Positions 45,771-54,446 of a DNA stretch of 59,815 bases are shown piece after piece. Every line of letters begins with the position of its first letter. Position 1 is the stretch's first letter. The stretch is from Mycobacterium asiaticum (GTDB taxonomy: Bacteria; Actinomycetota; Actinomycetes; Mycobacteriales; Mycobacteriaceae). The translations under genes were made by a program, and so were the position numbers. The stretch lies in the NCBI RefSeq assembly GCF_001673365.1, contig NZ_LZLS01000040.1:1-59815 (forward strand), given 5' to 3'. A model generated the notes under the pieces. The model was given only the letters and a program-made list of their open reading frames with translations, was not told the DNA's origin and did no database searches.

Positions 45771-46898
45771 ATGGTCGAGATCGGCATGGGCCGCAGCGCC
45801 CGTCGCACCTATGAACTCAGCGAAATCAACATCGTGCCGTCGCGACGCACCCGCTCGTCGCAGGACGTGTCTACGGCCTGGCAACTCGACGCCTACCGGT
45901 TCGAGATCCCGCTGCTGGCCCATCCGACCGACGCGCTGGTGTCACCGGAATTCGCCATCGAACTCGGCCGCCTTGGTGGCCTGGCGGTGCTCAACGGCGA
46001 GGGGCTGATCGGGCGCCACGCCGACGTGCAAGCCAAGATCGCCCAGCTGGTGGAGGCGGCCAGTAAGGAACCGGAACCGTCGGCGGCGATCCGCCTGCTG
46101 CAGGAGTTGCACGCCGCACCGCTCGACCCGGAGCTGCTCGGCGCCGCGGTGGCCCGCATCCGCGAGGCCGGCGTCACCACGGCGGTACGGCTCAGCCCGC
46201 AGAGCGCCCAGACGCTCACCCCGGTGCTGGTACAGGCCGGCGTGGATCTGCTGGTCATCCAGGGCACCATCGTCTCGGCCGAACGGGTCGCCAGCAACGG
46301 CGAGCCGCTGAACCTGAAGACCTTCATCTCCGAGCTCGACATCCCCGTCGTCGCCGGCGGCGTGCAGGACCACCGCACCGCGCTGCACCTGATGCGCACC
46401 GGCGCGGCCGGCGTCATAGTCGGCTACGGATCGACCAGGGGAGTGACCACCACCGACGAGGTGCTGGGCATCAGCGTGCCGATGGCCACCGCGATCGCCG
46501 ACGCCGCCGCCGCGCGGCGTGAGTATCTCGACGAAACCGGTGGCCGCTACGTGCACGTGCTGGCCGACGGCGACATCCACACCTCCGGCGAGCTGGCCAA
46601 GGCCGTCGCGTGCGGGGCCGACGCGGTAATGCTGGGCACCCCGCTGGCCGAAGCCGCCGAGGCCCTGGGCGAGGGCTGGTTCTGGCCGTCCGCCGCGGCG
46701 CACCCGTCGCTGCCACGTGGGGCATTGCTGCAGATCGCGGTCGGCGAACGTCCGCCGCTCGAACGCGTGCTCAACGGGCCGTCCGACGACCCGTTCGGCA
46801 CCCTGAACCTGGTCGGCGGTCTGCGGCGCGCCATGGCCAAAGCCGGGTACTGCGACCTCAAAGAGTTCCAGAAGGTCGGACTGACGGTCACCAGCTGA
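45771..46898 (+). CDS. guaB3: GuaB3-family IMP dehydrogenase-like protein
   Basis: A 375-residue IMPDH/GMP-reductase superfamily TIM barrel without CBS domains; same length as Rv3410c. The family lacks the canonical catalytic Cys: at the loop position it has VIVGYGSTRGVTTTDEV rather than GSICTT, so IMPDH chemistry by the normal mechanism is not expected. Other phosphate- and base-binding parts (IVPSRRTRSS, GGVQDHRTALHLMRTGAAG in part, DGDIHTSGELAKA) remain. ATG 45771 (MVEIGMGR) is preferred; TTG 45756 would overlap guaB2. Its exact reaction is not settled in actinobacteria. Confidence 0.93.
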   Translation: MVEIGMGRSARRTYELSEINIVPSRRTRSSQDVSTAWQLDAYRFEIPLLAHPTDALVSPEFAIELGRLGGLAVLNGEGLIGRHADVQAKIAQLVEAASKEPEPSAAIRLLQELHAAPLDPELLGAAVARIREAGVTTAVRLSPQSAQTLTPVLVQAGVDLLVIQGTIVSAERVASNGEPLNLKTFISELDIPVVAGGVQDHRTALHLMRTGAAGVIVGYGSTRGVTTTDEVLGISVPMATAIADAAAARREYLDETGGRYVHVLADGDIHTSGELAKAVACGADAVMLGTPLAEAAEALGEGWFWPSAAAHPSLPRGALLQIAVGERPPLERVLNGPSDDPFGTLNLVGGLRRAMAKAGYCDLKEFQKVGLTVTS

Positions 46899-46964
46899 AC
46901 CTCCGGCATCTCGCGGTCGGTGGCTGGTTGACCACTCCGGTGTAAAGCGGGTCATACTGCACCG

Positions 46965-48701
46965 ATGAAACCGGATTACGACGTTCTGATTATCGGTTCG
47001 GGGTTTGGCGGTAGCGTCAGCGCGCTGCGGCTGACGGAAAAGGGTTACCGGGTCGGTGTGCTCGAGGCGGGCCGCCGGTTCTCCGATGAGGAGTTCGCCA
47101 AGACCTCCTGGGATCTGCGTAAGTTTCTGTGGGCCCCCCGGCTGGGCTGCTTCGGCATCCAGCGCATCCATCCGCTGAAGAACGTGATGATTCTTGCCGG
47201 TGCGGGTGTGGGCGGCGGTTCACTGAATTACGCCAACACGCTCTACATCCCGCCGGACCCATTCTTCAACGACCAGCAGTGGAAGCACATCACCGACTGG
47301 CGTGATGAGCTGATGCCCCACTATGAGCAGGCGCAGCGAATGTTGGGCGTCGTCTACAACCCGACGTTCACCGACGCCGACCGGATCGTCAAAGAAGTTG
47401 CCGACGAGATGGGTTGCGGCGACACGTTTGTGCCGACCCCGGTGGGTGTCTTCTTCGGTCCTGACGGCACCAAGACCCCGGGCCAGACGGTGCCCGACCC
47501 CTTCTTCGGCGGCGCCGGTCCGGCCCGCACCGGCTGCCTGGAGTGCGGCTCGTGTATGACCGGCTGCCGCTACGGCGCCAAGAACACGTTGGTGAAGAAC
47601 TACCTTGGTCTGGCGGAATCGGCTGGGGCCGAAGTGATTCCGATGACAACCGTGAAGGGGTTCGAGCAGCGATCCGACGGACTGTGGGAGATCAAGACCG
47701 TCCGTACCGGCAGCTGGCTGCGCCGCGACCGCCGCACGTACACCGCGGCGAACGTGATTCTGGCCGCCGGCACCTGGGGCACCCAGCACCTGCTGTTCAA
47801 CATGCGCGACAAGGGCAAACTGCCTCGGCTCTCGGAGCGATTGGGCGTACTGACCCGAACCAACTCCGAGTCGATCGTCGGCGCCGCGACGCTGAGTGTG
47901 AAGGAAGACCTAGACCTCACTCACGGGGTGGCGATCACGTCGTCGATTCACCCCACATCCGACACACACGTCGAACCGGTTCGTTACGGCAAGGGCTCCA
48001 ACGCTATGGGACTGCTGCAGACCCTGATGACCGACGGGGCCGGACCGAAGGGCACAGATGTGCCGCGCTGGCGACAGTTGCTCAACGAGGCGCGCTCGGA
48101 TCCCAAGCTGATGCTGCGGATGCTTTATCCGCGGCAGTGGAGCGAGCGCACGGTGATCGCGCTGGTGATGCAGCACCTTGACAACTCGATCACCACGTTC
48201 ACCAAGCGCGGCAAGCTGGGCATCCGCTGGTACTCGAGCAAGCAGGGCCACGGCGAGCCGAACCCGAGCTGGATCCCGGTCGGCAACGAGGTGACCCGGC
48301 GCATCGCCGAGAAGATCGACGGCGTGGCCGGCGGCACCTGGGGCGAGCTGTTCAACATCCCGCTCACGGCGCACTTCCTCGGCGGCGCGGCGATCGGCGA
48401 CAGTCCGTCCAACGGGGTCATCGATCCCTATCACCGGGTTTACGGTTACCCGACGTTGTTCGTCGTCGATGGCGCCGCCATCTCGGCCAACCTCGGCGTT
48501 AACCCCTCGTTGTCTATCGCCGCGCAAGCCGAGCGGGCGGCTTCGCTCTGGCCGAACAAAGGCCAGAACGATGAACGGCCGCTGCAGGGAGATCAGTATC
48601 AGCGGCTGAACCCGATCGAACCGGAGAATCCGGTGGTGCCCGCCGACGCCCCTGGCGCCCTGCGGTGGCTGCCGATTGACCCGGTCGGCAAGACCGGCTG
48701 A
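46965..48701 (+). CDS. choD: Cholesterol oxidase-like FAD enzyme ChoD
   Basis: GMC-family FAD oxidoreductase, 578 residues, exactly the length of Rv3409c. FAD-binding IIGSGFGGSVSALRL near residues 8-22, ADP-pyrophosphate loop GAGVGGGSLNYANTLY, Cys-rich CLECGSCMTGCRYG (residues about 190-203) and C-terminal FLGGAAIGDSP plus GVNPSLSIAAQAERA. Annotated as cholesterol oxidase; its role in cholesterol breakdown is debated since HsdD/other enzymes do the first step. No signal peptide visible. Third gene of the guaB2-guaB3-choD series, 66 nt after guaB3. Confidence 0.94.
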   Translation: MKPDYDVLIIGSGFGGSVSALRLTEKGYRVGVLEAGRRFSDEEFAKTSWDLRKFLWAPRLGCFGIQRIHPLKNVMILAGAGVGGGSLNYANTLYIPPDPFFNDQQWKHITDWRDELMPHYEQAQRMLGVVYNPTFTDADRIVKEVADEMGCGDTFVPTPVGVFFGPDGTKTPGQTVPDPFFGGAGPARTGCLECGSCMTGCRYGAKNTLVKNYLGLAESAGAEVIPMTTVKGFEQRSDGLWEIKTVRTGSWLRRDRRTYTAANVILAAGTWGTQHLLFNMRDKGKLPRLSERLGVLTRTNSESIVGAATLSVKEDLDLTHGVAITSSIHPTSDTHVEPVRYGKGSNAMGLLQTLMTDGAGPKGTDVPRWRQLLNEARSDPKLMLRMLYPRQWSERTVIALVMQHLDNSITTFTKRGKLGIRWYSSKQGHGEPNPSWIPVGNEVTRRIAEKIDGVAGGTWGELFNIPLTAHFLGGAAIGDSPSNGVIDPYHRVYGYPTLFVVDGAAISANLGVNPSLSIAAQAERAASLWPNKGQNDERPLQGDQYQRLNPIEPENPVVPADAPGALRWLPIDPVGKTG

Positions 48702-48714
48702 TTCAGCTCGCTTG

Positions 48715-49614
48715 TTAACTCGCTAAAGCCAGCGGCGCCCCGCTCACAACTCGGCTGCGCTGTCCGTGCTTGTTGACGGGGACGTCGCCCATCAGCGTGA
48801 CCCGGTGCATCAGCCGGTGCTGGTCGTCGTAGTCGTCGACGGCGCGGTGCTGAGTGGCGCGGTTGTCCCAGATGGCGACGTCGCCGGCCTGCCAGTTCCA
48901 TCGAACCGTGTTCTCGGGCTTGGTGATTCGCCGCTGGAGCAGTTCGAACAGCGCATTGGATTCGTAGTTGTCCAGACCAACGAAGCTGCGCACGAAGTCA
49001 CCGGCGACCAGCGTGCGCTCGCCGGTCTCGGGGTGCACCCGCACCAGGGGGTGCACGGTCTGAAAGTCCGGTGTCTCGAACGCCTGCCGGAATGCGCGCT
49101 GCAGATCGGTCATCTGCTCGTTCGTGGCCGCGCTTGCCGCGTAGTCGTAGCGGTTGGTGTGCAGGGCCCACAGGTTGTCGACCAGACATTTCAGCGGCTC
49201 AGGCAGTTCGGTGTAGGCCGTTGCGGTGTTGGCCCACAGCGTAGAGCCGCCGTAGCTGGGCAGCGTGATCGCGCGCAGGATCGAAGCCGCTGGGTAATTC
49301 GCCGCGAAGGTCACATCGGTGTGCCAGCGGTTGGCTTTGCCGAACTCGGAGTTGATCGGCGTGATGATCGAGGCGTCGGGTGCGATCGACGTCGCCGCGG
49401 GGTGCCCGATCGGGGTCCCGAGCAGCGCTGCGAACCCGAGTTGCGCCTGGTCGTCGAGGTGGTGCTGGTCGCGGAAGAAGATCACCTTGTGAGTCAGCAG
49501 GGCCGCGCGGATTTCCTCGACCGCTGCGTAGGGGAGGTCGCCGTGCAGGCGCACTCCGCTGACCTCGGCGCCGATGCGGCTGCCTAGCTTCTGCACTGCG
49601 ATGTGGTCTGTCAT
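48715..49614 (-). CDS. atsK: Fe(II)/2-oxoglutarate-dependent alkylsulfatase, Rv3406/AtsK-like
   Basis: A 299-residue TauD-family dioxygenase that oxidatively cleaves alkyl sulfate esters to aldehyde and sulfate, as shown for Rv3406. The iron triad is His98, Asp100 (RWHTDVTF) and His256 ([11 protein letters not shown]); the 2-oxoglutarate Arg lies in HRLMHRVTL. Substrate-binding [11 protein letters not shown] and the [13 protein letters not shown] block closely match Rv3406. It has its own twin operator (49642-49684) upstream for the divergent TetR regulator, and a decayed duplicate lies next to it. Convergent with choD. Confidence 0.93.
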   Translation of the reverse strand: MTDHIAVQKLGSRIGAEVSGVRLHGDLPYAAVEEIRAALLTHKVIFFRDQHHLDDQAQLGFAALLGTPIGHPAATSIAPDASIITPINSEFGKANRWHTDVTFAANYPAASILRAITLPSYGGSTLWANTATAYTELPEPLKCLVDNLWALHTNRYDYAASAATNEQMTDLQRAFRQAFETPDFQTVHPLVRVHPETGERTLVAGDFVRSFVGLDNYESNALFELLQRRITKPENTVRWNWQAGDVAIWDNRATQHRAVDDYDDQHRLMHRVTLMGDVPVNKHGQRSRVVSGAPLALAS

Positions 49615-49641
49615 GCTCTGGTCCTTTGTGCCTCAGCGTGT

Positions 49642-49684
49642 GTAGTCAACTGACTACGCATGCTGACTGTAGTCGATTGACTAC
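49642..49684. promoter_or_regulatory. Twin TetR-type operators upstream of atsK
   Basis: Site 1 at 49642-49657, GTAGTCAACTGACTAC (arms GTAGTCA and TGACTAC, 2-nt centre). Site 2 at 49669-49684, GTAGTCGATTGACTAC (arms GTAGTC/GACTAC). Centres are 27 bp apart, i.e. roughly two and a half helical turns. Both lie 28-70 nt before the atsK ATG (49614). The same motif appears at 49863-49878 before tetR. Confidence 0.88.
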
Positions 49685-49832
49685 GCCACGGCAAGGGGGT
49701 GCTCCACTGAGCACCCGACTGGCCCTGCCCTGGGTATCGACCGGGACGTCGCCAAGCAGGGTGACGCGGTGCATGAGCCGGTGCTCGTCGTCGTAGTCGT
49801 CCACGGCGCGGTGCTCGGTGGCCGTCTGTCAT
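49646..49832 (-). pseudogene. Remnant of a second atsK-like gene (deleted in the middle)
   Basis: On the minus strand, codons from 49822 to the TGA at 49646-49648 read [20 protein letters not shown] and continue with [20 protein letters not shown]. By eye about 33 of 42 residues equal the C terminus of the intact AtsK-like protein next door. Upstream, the first nine bases of a start (ATGACAGAC, 49832-49824; M-T-D as in AtsK) are fused directly in another frame, so roughly 250 codons have been deleted. It carries the terminal iron-ligand His but no HxD motif. It is clearly non-functional, although a 73-codon frame starts at the ATG. Confidence 0.88.
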
Positions 49833-49862
49833 GGGTGTGGTCCTTTTCCGGCGAGGCCTGGT

Positions 49863-49878
49863 GTAGTCATTTGACTAC
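49863..49878. promoter_or_regulatory. TetR-type operator upstream of the tetR gene
   Basis: GTAGTCATTTGACTAC: perfect arms GTAGTCA / TGACTAC around TT. It lies 19 nt upstream of the tetR GTG (49897) and 31 nt upstream of the remnant atsK start, so it would serve both. Same motif as the pair at 49642-49684. Confidence 0.88.
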
Positions 49879-49896
49879 CTCGGTTAACGTAGGCGG

Positions 49897-50478
49897 GTGA
49901 CTACACGGTCGGCAAGCGTTTCGCGCGGCGAAATTCCCACCGGACGCGAACAGGTCGCGGCTGCGGTATTGCAGGCCGCCGCCGAGCTGTTCGCCGAGCG
50001 TGGCCCCGCGGCGACATCGATCCGCGACATCGCCACGCGCTCAAAAGTCAACCACGGCTTGGTTTTCCGCCACTTCGGCGCCAAAGAGAAGCTGGTCGGC
50101 GCCGTGCTGGACTACTTGGGCGCCGACCTGACGGGACTGCTGCAGTCCGGTGCTGCCCCCGATGTCATCGAGGGCGCATTGGACCGGCAGATGCGGGTAT
50201 GGGCTCGCACCCTGCTCGACGGCTATCCGGCCGAGCAGTTGCAGACCCGGTTTCCCAACATCGCCCCGCTGCTCGACGAGGTGCGTGACCGCTTCCGCGA
50301 AAACGGCCAGCCCGACTCGGCTGCGCGGCTGGCCGTCGCCAATGCCCTTGCGTTGCAAATGGGTTGGCGGCTTTTCGAGCCGATGTTGCGCTCGGCGACC
50401 GGACTTGAAGAGCTGGACGACGCCGAGCGCCGGCAGGCGGTGCTCGCCGAATCCGCCCGCATGATCGCCCCGGACTGA
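49897..50478 (+). CDS. TetR-family regulator of the alkylsulfatase gene (Rv3405c-like)
   Basis: A 193-residue TetR-family protein. HTH: REQVAAAVLQAAAELFAERG, then SIRDIATRSKVNHGLVFRHF (residues 17-65). The C-terminal domain binds an unknown ligand (GALDRQMRVWARTLLDGYPAEQLQTRF, in part). The GTG at 49897 begins VTTRSASVSRG. The gene is preceded by an operator and faces atsK with two more; Rv3405c in M. tuberculosis has the same arrangement and is linked to repression of Rv3406. The conserved layout supports autorepression plus control of atsK. Confidence 0.9.
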   Translation: MTTRSASVSRGEIPTGREQVAAAVLQAAAELFAERGPAATSIRDIATRSKVNHGLVFRHFGAKEKLVGAVLDYLGADLTGLLQSGAAPDVIEGALDRQMRVWARTLLDGYPAEQLQTRFPNIAPLLDEVRDRFRENGQPDSAARLAVANALALQMGWRLFEPMLRSATGLEELDDAERRQAVLAESARMIAPD

Positions 50479-50498
50479 CGGTGGCCGTCGAGTCCCGT

Positions 50499-50570
50499 TG
50501 CCGAGTCCCCGCGAGAGTGCATTTCTCGACAGCAGACCGGCGCGTCGCGTCGTGAAATCCACACTCGGCA
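50499..50570. repeat. Second long intergenic palindromic unit, between tetR and the GH65 gene
   Basis: Arms TGCCGAGT (50499-50506) and ACTCGGCA (50563-50570) enclose a 56-nt interior with further self-complementary words (GAGAG/TTCTC). It sits between two convergent stop codons (50478 and 50588), so it is likely a bidirectional terminator or a dispersed repeat, built like the unit at 5456-5515. Confidence 0.6.
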
Positions 50571-50587
50571 GGGGGGTTTCGGCGAAT

Positions 50588-52960
50588 TTAGTCGGGCGCC
50601 ATCCTCGCCAGGCTCCGACGATGAAGCGGTTCGCGGTTCGGCGGCTGTGGTGGCGGGGGCAGCAGCGCCTCTTGCCGTCGCACCGCGATGGTCGACGGCT
50701 CCTCGGTGGTCAAGGTGACTTCCTCACCGGCGTGCTTAATGGTCAACTCCCCGTCGGGACCGTCGCGCAATGTGTAGGTGACGTTTTCGTGGTCGGCATC
50801 GACCGTCAACCGGCAACCTCGCCAGCGCACCCGGAACCGGAGCCGCGAAATGCCCTCGGGCAGTTGAGGATCGAGGGACAAGATGCCCTCGTCGTCGCGC
50901 AGGCGCCCGAACCCGACGACCAGGGCCATCCACGCCCCGGCCAGCGAGGCCATGTGTAGACCGTCGCGGGTGTTGTGGTGCAGGTCGCGCAGGTCGATCA
51001 GCGCGGCCTCGTAGGCGTAGTTGTGGGCCAGCTCCAAATGGCCGACCTCCGCGCACATCACCGCCTGGGTGCAGGCCGACAGCGACGAGTCGCGCACGGT
51101 GCGCCGCTCGTAGTAGTCGACGTTGCGGGCCTTCTGCTCTGGGGTGAACGCGTGGCTCTGCCACTGCATGGCCAGCACCAGGTCAGCCTGTTTGATCACC
51201 TGAGAGGGGTAGAGCCGCACATAAGCCTCGTGCAGCAGCAAGGGGTAGGTGTCGTTGGCCTCGAAATCCCATTCGGCGAAGTTGGTGAAGCCTTCGCACT
51301 GCTCGTGGACGCCCAACTCCTCGTCGTAGGGGATGTTGACGGCGTCGGCCGCGTCGCGCCAGGCCGCCATCTCTTCGTTGGTGACACCCAACGCGCTTGC
51401 CTTGTCGGGATGGCGCTTGGCGGCGTCGGCGGCGATGCGCAGGTTGTTGGCCGCCATCAGATTGGTGAACACGTTGTCCCGCACGATCGCCGTGTACTCG
51501 TCGGGACCGGTGACGCCGTCAAGATGCCAGACGCCTTCGCGGTCGTGATGTCCCAGCGAGATCCACAGCCGTGCGGTCTCGATGAGCACCGGCAATCCGC
51601 ATTCCTCTTCCAGTGACTCGTCCCCGGTGACGATGCGGTAGCGCTCGAAGGCCATGGCGATGTCGGCGTTGATGTGCCAGGCCGCGGTACCGGCCGGCCA
51701 GTACGCCGAGCACTCCTGCCCCCGAATGGTTCGCCAGGGAAAACTCGCGCCGTCCAGGCCGAGTTCGGCAGCCCGCTCCTTGGCCAGGTCCAACGTAGAG
51801 GCCCGCCAGCGTAGCGCGTCGGCGACCGCATGCGGGACCGTGTAGGTGAGCACCGGAAGCACGAAACCCTCAGTGTCCCAAAAGGCATGGCCGTCGTAAC
51901 CGGTTCCGGTAAGCCCCTTGCTGGGAATGGCCCGACGCTCGGCGCGCGCACTGGCCTGCAGCAGGTGGAACAACCCGAACCGGACCGCCTGCTGGCTTTC
52001 CGGGTCGCCGTCGACCTCGACGTCCGCGGCATCCCAGAACAGATCCAGATAGGCCCGCTGGCCGTCGAGCAGGCCCTGCCAGCCGCTGTAGCGTGCACTG
52101 GACAGTGCCGCGGCGGCCTGATCGCGCAGCGCCGGACGCGACCGCAGACTGGACCAGCCGTAGGCAAGGTATTTGACGATGCGCAGCTTCTCCCCGGGGC
52201 GCAGTCCGCAGATCACCGTTGTGCGCGCCAGGTCGGCGCGGGCGTCGGTGGTGACGTCGACGCGCCCCGGAACGTCGACTTCGTGATCCATCGCGGCGGC
52301 CATCATCAGTGCACTGCTACGCGTCCGGTGCATGAGAAGCGCTCTGCCCTTGGTGATTTCGTGATCGACTGCCTCCAGCGGGTTCTCCAAGATGGCCGAC
52401 ACGCGTGGGTCGTCGGAGGTCTCGGGCTGGTCCTCGTTGGTCACCAACTCCGACTGCACGGTGACGCGGGCGAAATCGTCGATCGCCTCGACTACGTACT
52501 CGATGGCCGCCACACTGCGGTGCACCAGCGAGACCAGCCTGGTCGAGACCACCTTGACCTGCTTGCCGGTGGGGGAGCGCCAGTGCGCGCAGCGCGTCAT
52601 CGTGCCGGCTCGTAAGTCGAGAATTCGCTCGTGGTCCAGTAATTCGCCGTAGCGGACGTCGAAGGGCTCGTCGTCGACCATCAGCCGAATGATCTTGCCG
52701 TTGGTGACGTCGACGACGGTCTGGCCGGCCTCGGGATATCCGTAGCCGGCTTCGGCGTAGGGCAACGGGCGGATTTCGTAGAACGAGTTCAGGTAGGTGC
52801 CGGGTAGTCCGTAGGGTTCACCCTCGTCGAGGTTGCCGCGTAATCCGATGTGCCCGTTGGATAATGCGAACACCGACTCCGATTGCGACAGCAGGTTGAG
52901 GTTGAGCTTGGTCTCGCGGATCTGCCACGGCTCGACCGGGAATGCCTCCTCCGAGATCAT
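50588..52960 (-). CDS. GH65 family glycoside hydrolase/phosphorylase (Rv3401-like)
   Basis: A 790-residue GH65 protein; the family includes maltose, trehalose and kojibiose phosphorylases. Features: N-terminal beta-sandwich (LSNGHIGLRGNLDEGEP), VSRLVSLVHRS-type core, catalytic Glu in HLDGVTGPDEYTAIVRDN, (alpha/alpha)6 barrel segments (FWDTEGFVLPVLTYTVP), and KQADLVLAMQWQSHAF phosphate/sugar region. The C-terminal jelly roll ends ELTIKHAGEEVTL. It is coupled to the HAD gene (11-nt gap): the phosphorylase would produce beta-glucose-1-phosphate and the partner would convert it to glucose-6-phosphate. The exact disaccharide is not determined. Counterpart Rv3401. Confidence 0.92.
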   Translation of the reverse strand: MISEEAFPVEPWQIRETKLNLNLLSQSESVFALSNGHIGLRGNLDEGEPYGLPGTYLNSFYEIRPLPYAEAGYGYPEAGQTVVDVTNGKIIRLMVDDEPFDVRYGELLDHERILDLRAGTMTRCAHWRSPTGKQVKVVSTRLVSLVHRSVAAIEYVVEAIDDFARVTVQSELVTNEDQPETSDDPRVSAILENPLEAVDHEITKGRALLMHRTRSSALMMAAAMDHEVDVPGRVDVTTDARADLARTTVICGLRPGEKLRIVKYLAYGWSSLRSRPALRDQAAAALSSARYSGWQGLLDGQRAYLDLFWDAADVEVDGDPESQQAVRFGLFHLLQASARAERRAIPSKGLTGTGYDGHAFWDTEGFVLPVLTYTVPHAVADALRWRASTLDLAKERAAELGLDGASFPWRTIRGQECSAYWPAGTAAWHINADIAMAFERYRIVTGDESLEEECGLPVLIETARLWISLGHHDREGVWHLDGVTGPDEYTAIVRDNVFTNLMAANNLRIAADAAKRHPDKASALGVTNEEMAAWRDAADAVNIPYDEELGVHEQCEGFTNFAEWDFEANDTYPLLLHEAYVRLYPSQVIKQADLVLAMQWQSHAFTPEQKARNVDYYERRTVRDSSLSACTQAVMCAEVGHLELAHNYAYEAALIDLRDLHHNTRDGLHMASLAGAWMALVVGFGRLRDDEGILSLDPQLPEGISRLRFRVRWRGCRLTVDADHENVTYTLRDGPDGELTIKHAGEEVTLTTEEPSTIAVRRQEALLPPPPQPPNREPLHRRSLARMAPD

Positions 52961-52971
52961 GCCAATTTCCC

Positions 52972-53727
52972 CTATCCATCAGCGAGCAGTTCGGCGAGAT
53001 CGGTGACAACCACATCGGCGCCGTTGTCGCGCAGATCCTGCGCCTGGCCGATGCGGTCCACCCCGACCACGAGTCCGAAGTTACCGGCTCGGCCGGCCTG
53101 GACGCCGGATATTGCGTCTTCAAAAACGGCGGCCGCGCCGGGTTCGACCTCGAGCAACTCCGCCCCGCGCAGATAGGAGTCGGGGGCCGGCTTGCCGGCG
53201 ATGTTCTCCTCCCGCAGCGTCACACCGTCCACGCGCTGCTGGACGAACCGATCCAGGCCGGTGGTCTCCAGGACATCGCGCGTGTTGGCGCTCGAGGAGA
53301 CCACCGCTATCGCCAGGCCCGCCTCCGAGACCGCCTCCAGGTATCGGCGTGATCCTTCGAAAACTTCGATCCCGTCGTCGTGCAAAACCTTCTGAAACGC
53401 ATCGTTTTTGCGGTTGCCCAACCCATGTATCGTCTCGGCGTCATCGGGATCGTCGGGGCCGCCGTCGGGCAACTCGATGTCCCGGCTTGCCAAGAATGAT
53501 CGAACGCCGTCTTCGCGTTTCTTGCCGTCCACGTACTTGCGGTAGTCGGCGGCCGGATCGAACGGGACGAATTTGTCGCCGGTGCGCTCTGCTCGCTCGG
53601 ACAGGTAGGAATCGAACATCTCTTGCCACGCCTTGGTGTGCACGCTCGCGGTGTCGGTTAACACACCGTCGAGGTCGAACAGGCAGGCACGTACGTTATC
53701 TGGCAGGCCCAACTCTGAGTGACTCAC
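52972..53727 (-). CDS. Beta-phosphoglucomutase-family HAD protein (Rv3400-like)
   Basis: A 251-residue HAD-superfamily protein of the beta-phosphoglucomutase type. HAD motif I is [14 protein letters not shown] (nucleophile Asp18, acid/base Asp20). The cap region includes [19 protein letters not shown]. Motif II Ser lies in [15 protein letters not shown], the motif III Lys is in the [16 protein letters not shown] region, and motif IV is [15 protein letters not shown]. It is expected to interconvert beta-glucose-1-P and glucose-6-P, the product of its GH65 partner. It begins at ATG 53727 and precedes the GH65 gene. Counterpart Rv3400. Confidence 0.9.
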   Translation of the reverse strand: MSHSELGLPDNVRACLFDLDGVLTDTASVHTKAWQEMFDSYLSERAERTGDKFVPFDPAADYRKYVDGKKREDGVRSFLASRDIELPDGGPDDPDDAETIHGLGNRKNDAFQKVLHDDGIEVFEGSRRYLEAVSEAGLAIAVVSSSANTRDVLETTGLDRFVQQRVDGVTLREENIAGKPAPDSYLRGAELLEVEPGAAAVFEDAISGVQAGRAGNFGLVVGVDRIGQAQDLRDNGADVVVTDLAELLADG

Positions 53728-53837
53728 GGGTACCTCGTGTCCTGGATGGTTAATGGCTTACCTGTTCCCCATGCCCTCCCGATCGAATTCAGAAACCCGA
53801 TGCGGTCTTTGCACAGGTCCGGACGCGTAAGTACGGC

Positions 53838-54254
53838 TCAGGAGTCAATTAGGCCGTGCTTGCGTGCCACTTCCTCGAAGCTGCTCCGCACCGCGAGGAT
53901 CTGCTGGGCGCTCAGCGCCGGAGTGATGTGCAGTAGCTTCTCGGTTATCGTGTGGCGAAATTCGTCAGCCGATAGCACGTCGAAGTACTCGTCGCCACCC
54001 GGAAACGCTTCGTCATCGTCCTTATGACGCGGCTTTGCCGATCCCGCGTCAGTTGCCAAATGGACCTGCGTTGCAAATTTGCCCCGTGCTCCTTCTTCAA
54101 TTTCAAAAGAAACCCGAGCACCGGCACGGGCTTGACGTTTGTCCATTTCTAGATCGTTAGCGTGCAAGAAAACATCTTCGCCACCGACATCCGGAGTTAT
54201 GAAGCCATAGCCCCGCACATCGTCAAACCGCACCACTTTCCCAGTAACCCGCAC
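53838..54254 (-). CDS. Cold-shock-domain protein with C-terminal extension
   Basis: A 138-residue protein. The N-terminal 70 residues are a cold-shock domain: TGKVVRFDDVRGYGFITPD (RNP1-like KGYGFI equivalent RGYGFI), DVFLHANDLE (RNP2-like VFLH) and GARVSFEIEEG. The remaining 65 residues are a helical acidic extension (DEYFDVLSADEFRHTITEKL; LSAQQILAVRSSFEEVARK) of unknown role, longer than classic CspA. Binds RNA/ssDNA. The GTG at 54254 follows GAGAGG. It is divergent from guaA; in H37Rv a different gene set (idsA1/phyA region) lies here. Confidence 0.87.
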   Translation of the reverse strand: MRVTGKVVRFDDVRGYGFITPDVGGEDVFLHANDLEMDKRQARAGARVSFEIEEGARGKFATQVHLATDAGSAKPRHKDDDEAFPGGDEYFDVLSADEFRHTITEKLLHITPALSAQQILAVRSSFEEVARKHGLIDS

Positions 54255-54446
54255 CTCGACCTCTCAACGCTCGTCGCCGCCCGGCGAACCATTGCCGACA
54301 ATAAAGAAGGGTACTGTTTCCGGCGCTGCATTTGACAGGTGAGAGTTTTCCATTGTGGTGCTGGAGAAATCCCTGCCGCGGAAGGCCTCTCGGCGCAACG
54401 CGAGGCCGGAGGGTGCGGCCAGGGCCAGCGGCTAAACTGACTCGCC

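Noticed and set aside
49611..49832. A 73-codon frame between atsK and tetR
   Set aside because: It is the out-of-frame reading of the collapsed atsK duplicate and overlaps the atsK control region.
49642..49878. Short palindromic repeats as a CRISPR-like array
   Set aside because: Only three copies, irregular spacing, located in promoter regions beside a TetR gene.
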